Below are positions 63,287 to 64,000 of a DNA stretch of 64,000 nucleotides, piece by piece. Source of the DNA: CAMPJU01 sp036675265 (GTDB lineage Bacteria; Pseudomonadota; Gammaproteobacteria; Xanthomonadales; Xanthomonadaceae); the NCBI GenBank assembly GCA_036675265.1, contig JAKFFJ010000076.1, positions 124,001 to 188,000 of the forward strand, in the 5' to 3' direction. A program made the position numbers and the translations under genes. The notes under the pieces are model-generated. The model was not told the DNA's origin and searched no databases. It was given only the letters and a program-made list of their open reading frames with translations. Numbering within the stretch: the stretch's first letter is position 1; each line of letters opens with the position of its first letter.

Positions 63287-64000
63287 ATGACCGGGACGCC
63301 GCAGCTGTCGGTGGTGGTGCCGGTGCATGACGAGGCCGGCAATGTCGCGCCCCTGGTGCGGGAAGTGGTGGACGCCCTGCGCGGCCTCGTGGCGTTCGAG
63401 CTGGTCTATGTCGACGACGCCTCGGGGGACGCGACGCTCGCCGAGTTGCAGGACCTCCGGCGCGAGGTGCCCGAGTTGCGCGTGCTGCGGCACGCGGTCC
63501 GCGCCGGCCAGAGCACCGCGATCCGCAACGGGGTGAAGGCCGCGCGCGCGCCGTGGATCGCGACGCTCGACGGGGACGGCCAGAACGACCCGGCGGACCT
63601 GCCCAGGCTGCTCGCCGCGCGCGATGCGGCCTCGCCCGAGGTGAAGCTGGTCACCGGCTGGCGCACCTCGCGCAAGGACACCGCGGCGAAACGCTGGGCC
63701 TCGCGCCTGGCCAACGCCATCCGCCGCCGGCTGCTGCGGGACGACACGCCCGACACCGGCTGCGGCACCAAGCTGTTCGAGCGCGAGGCGTTCCTGGACC
63801 TGCCCTATTTCGACCACATGCACCGCTACCTGCCCGCGCTGATGCAACGCGCAGGCTGGCGCACGCTCAGCCTGCCGGTGAACCACCGCGCGCGTGGCGG
63901 CGGCACGTCCAAGTACGGCAACCTCTCGCGCGCCATCGTCGGCCTGCGCGACCTGCGTGGCGTGGCATGGCTGATCCGCCGCAGCCACGTCGTCCGCGCC
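63287..64000 (+). CDS. Family 2 glycosyltransferase (DPM1-like), truncated by window
   Basis: 238 codons visible, no stop. SVVVPVHDEAGNVAPLVREV, YVDDASGDATLAELQ, TLDGDGQNDPADL and the GTKLFEREAFLDLPYF segment are the dolichol-phosphate/polyprenyl-phosphate transferase pattern. It starts 10 bases after parB on the same strand. Its acceptor would be a polyprenyl phosphate for lipid A or surface-glycan modification, but the remainder (membrane segments, if any) lies outside the window. Distinct from the pigment glycosyltransferase at 43.1 kb. Confidence 0.88.
   Translation, partial: MTGTPQLSVVVPVHDEAGNVAPLVREVVDALRGLVAFELVYVDDASGDATLAELQDLRREVPELRVLRHAVRAGQSTAIRNGVKAARAPWIATLDGDGQNDPADLPRLLAARDAASPEVKLVTGWRTSRKDTAAKRWASRLANAIRRRLLRDDTPDTGCGTKLFEREAFLDLPYFDHMHRYLPALMQRAGWRTLSLPVNHRARGGGTSKYGNLSRAIVGLRDLRGVAWLIRRSHVVRA

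Noticed and set aside
1..64000. tRNA, rRNA, CRISPR arrays, insertion sequences, prophage
   Set aside because: No cloverleaf-like sequence, regularly spaced repeats, transposase or integrase was recognised. The palindromic repeats are too few and too dispersed to be a CRISPR array.

Overview
The window is about 70% GC, gene-dense, and shows the gene content of a gammaproteobacterium of the Xanthomonadaceae/Lysobacteraceae (Lysobacter, Luteimonas, Xanthomonas and relatives). The strongest indicators are a near-complete xanthomonadin-type aryl-polyene pigment cluster with XanB2 and XanA2, a small RNA beside polA with the three C-rich hairpins described for Xanthomonas sX13, dispersed GTGGGAGCC...GGCTCCCAC repeats, and many promoters of the form TANNNT-N6-ATG that predict leaderless mRNAs. 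Genus and species cannot be fixed from the sequence alone.

Layout. 0-1.8 kb: end of an MlaA lipoprotein gene and rmuC. 1.9-6.2 kb: an accessory patch, visibly less GC-rich, with a PUA/EVE-like plus HNH nuclease (candidate modification-dependent restriction enzyme), a MATE exporter, and an unusual winged-HTH + GHKL-ATPase + STAS-like (DUF4325) protein preceded by three evenly spaced repeats and translationally coupled to a DUF938 methyltransferase. 6.2-19.4 kb: a secreted protein, a fused indolepyruvate ferredoxin oxidoreductase, a REC-EAL / hybrid-kinase signalling pair, a 2OG-Fe(II) oxygenase, an orphan ParA, SixA, YceI and a phospholipase-D protein. 19.5-30.1 kb: a small self-contained gene whose C-terminal tail recurs in the neighbouring YkvA-like protein, then lipid, cell-wall and central-metabolism genes (thioesterase, PlsC, YheT, UppP, glucokinase, alcohol dehydrogenase, HemF). 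30.2-41 kb: the sX13-like RNA, polA, DUF2782 lipoprotein, cytochrome c, ChaB, UvrD, UPF0114, a GST and a DPP-IV-like peptidase.

41-53.6 kb and 58.7-60.7 kb hold the pigment locus. Rightward genes (ketosynthase, chain-length factor, glycosyltransferase, flavin halogenase) converge on a leftward operon (ACP, membrane protein, dehydratase, acyltransferase, LolA-like, MMPL exporter, second dehydratase, ketoreductase, lipoprotein). XanB2 would make 3-hydroxybenzoate from chorismate; XanA2 would activate it onto the ACP; the Sfp-type transferase would arm the ACP; ketosynthase, reductase and dehydratases would extend the polyene; the halogenase would halogenate it; and acyltransferase, LolA-like and MMPL proteins would place it in the outer membrane. 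The two parts are separated by hemB, aroE, a gamma-carbonic-anhydrase-like gene, ltaE, xthA and a small membrane-protein gene. 60.7-64 kb: rsmG-parA-parB, the classic chromosome-partition locus, and a truncated glycosyltransferase.

Most notable: two genes (YceI at 16.9 kb and the halogenase at 44.4 kb) contain a whole dispersed palindromic element inserted in frame and in the same phase, so that the repeat is translated. No tRNA, rRNA, CRISPR array, insertion sequence or prophage was seen.
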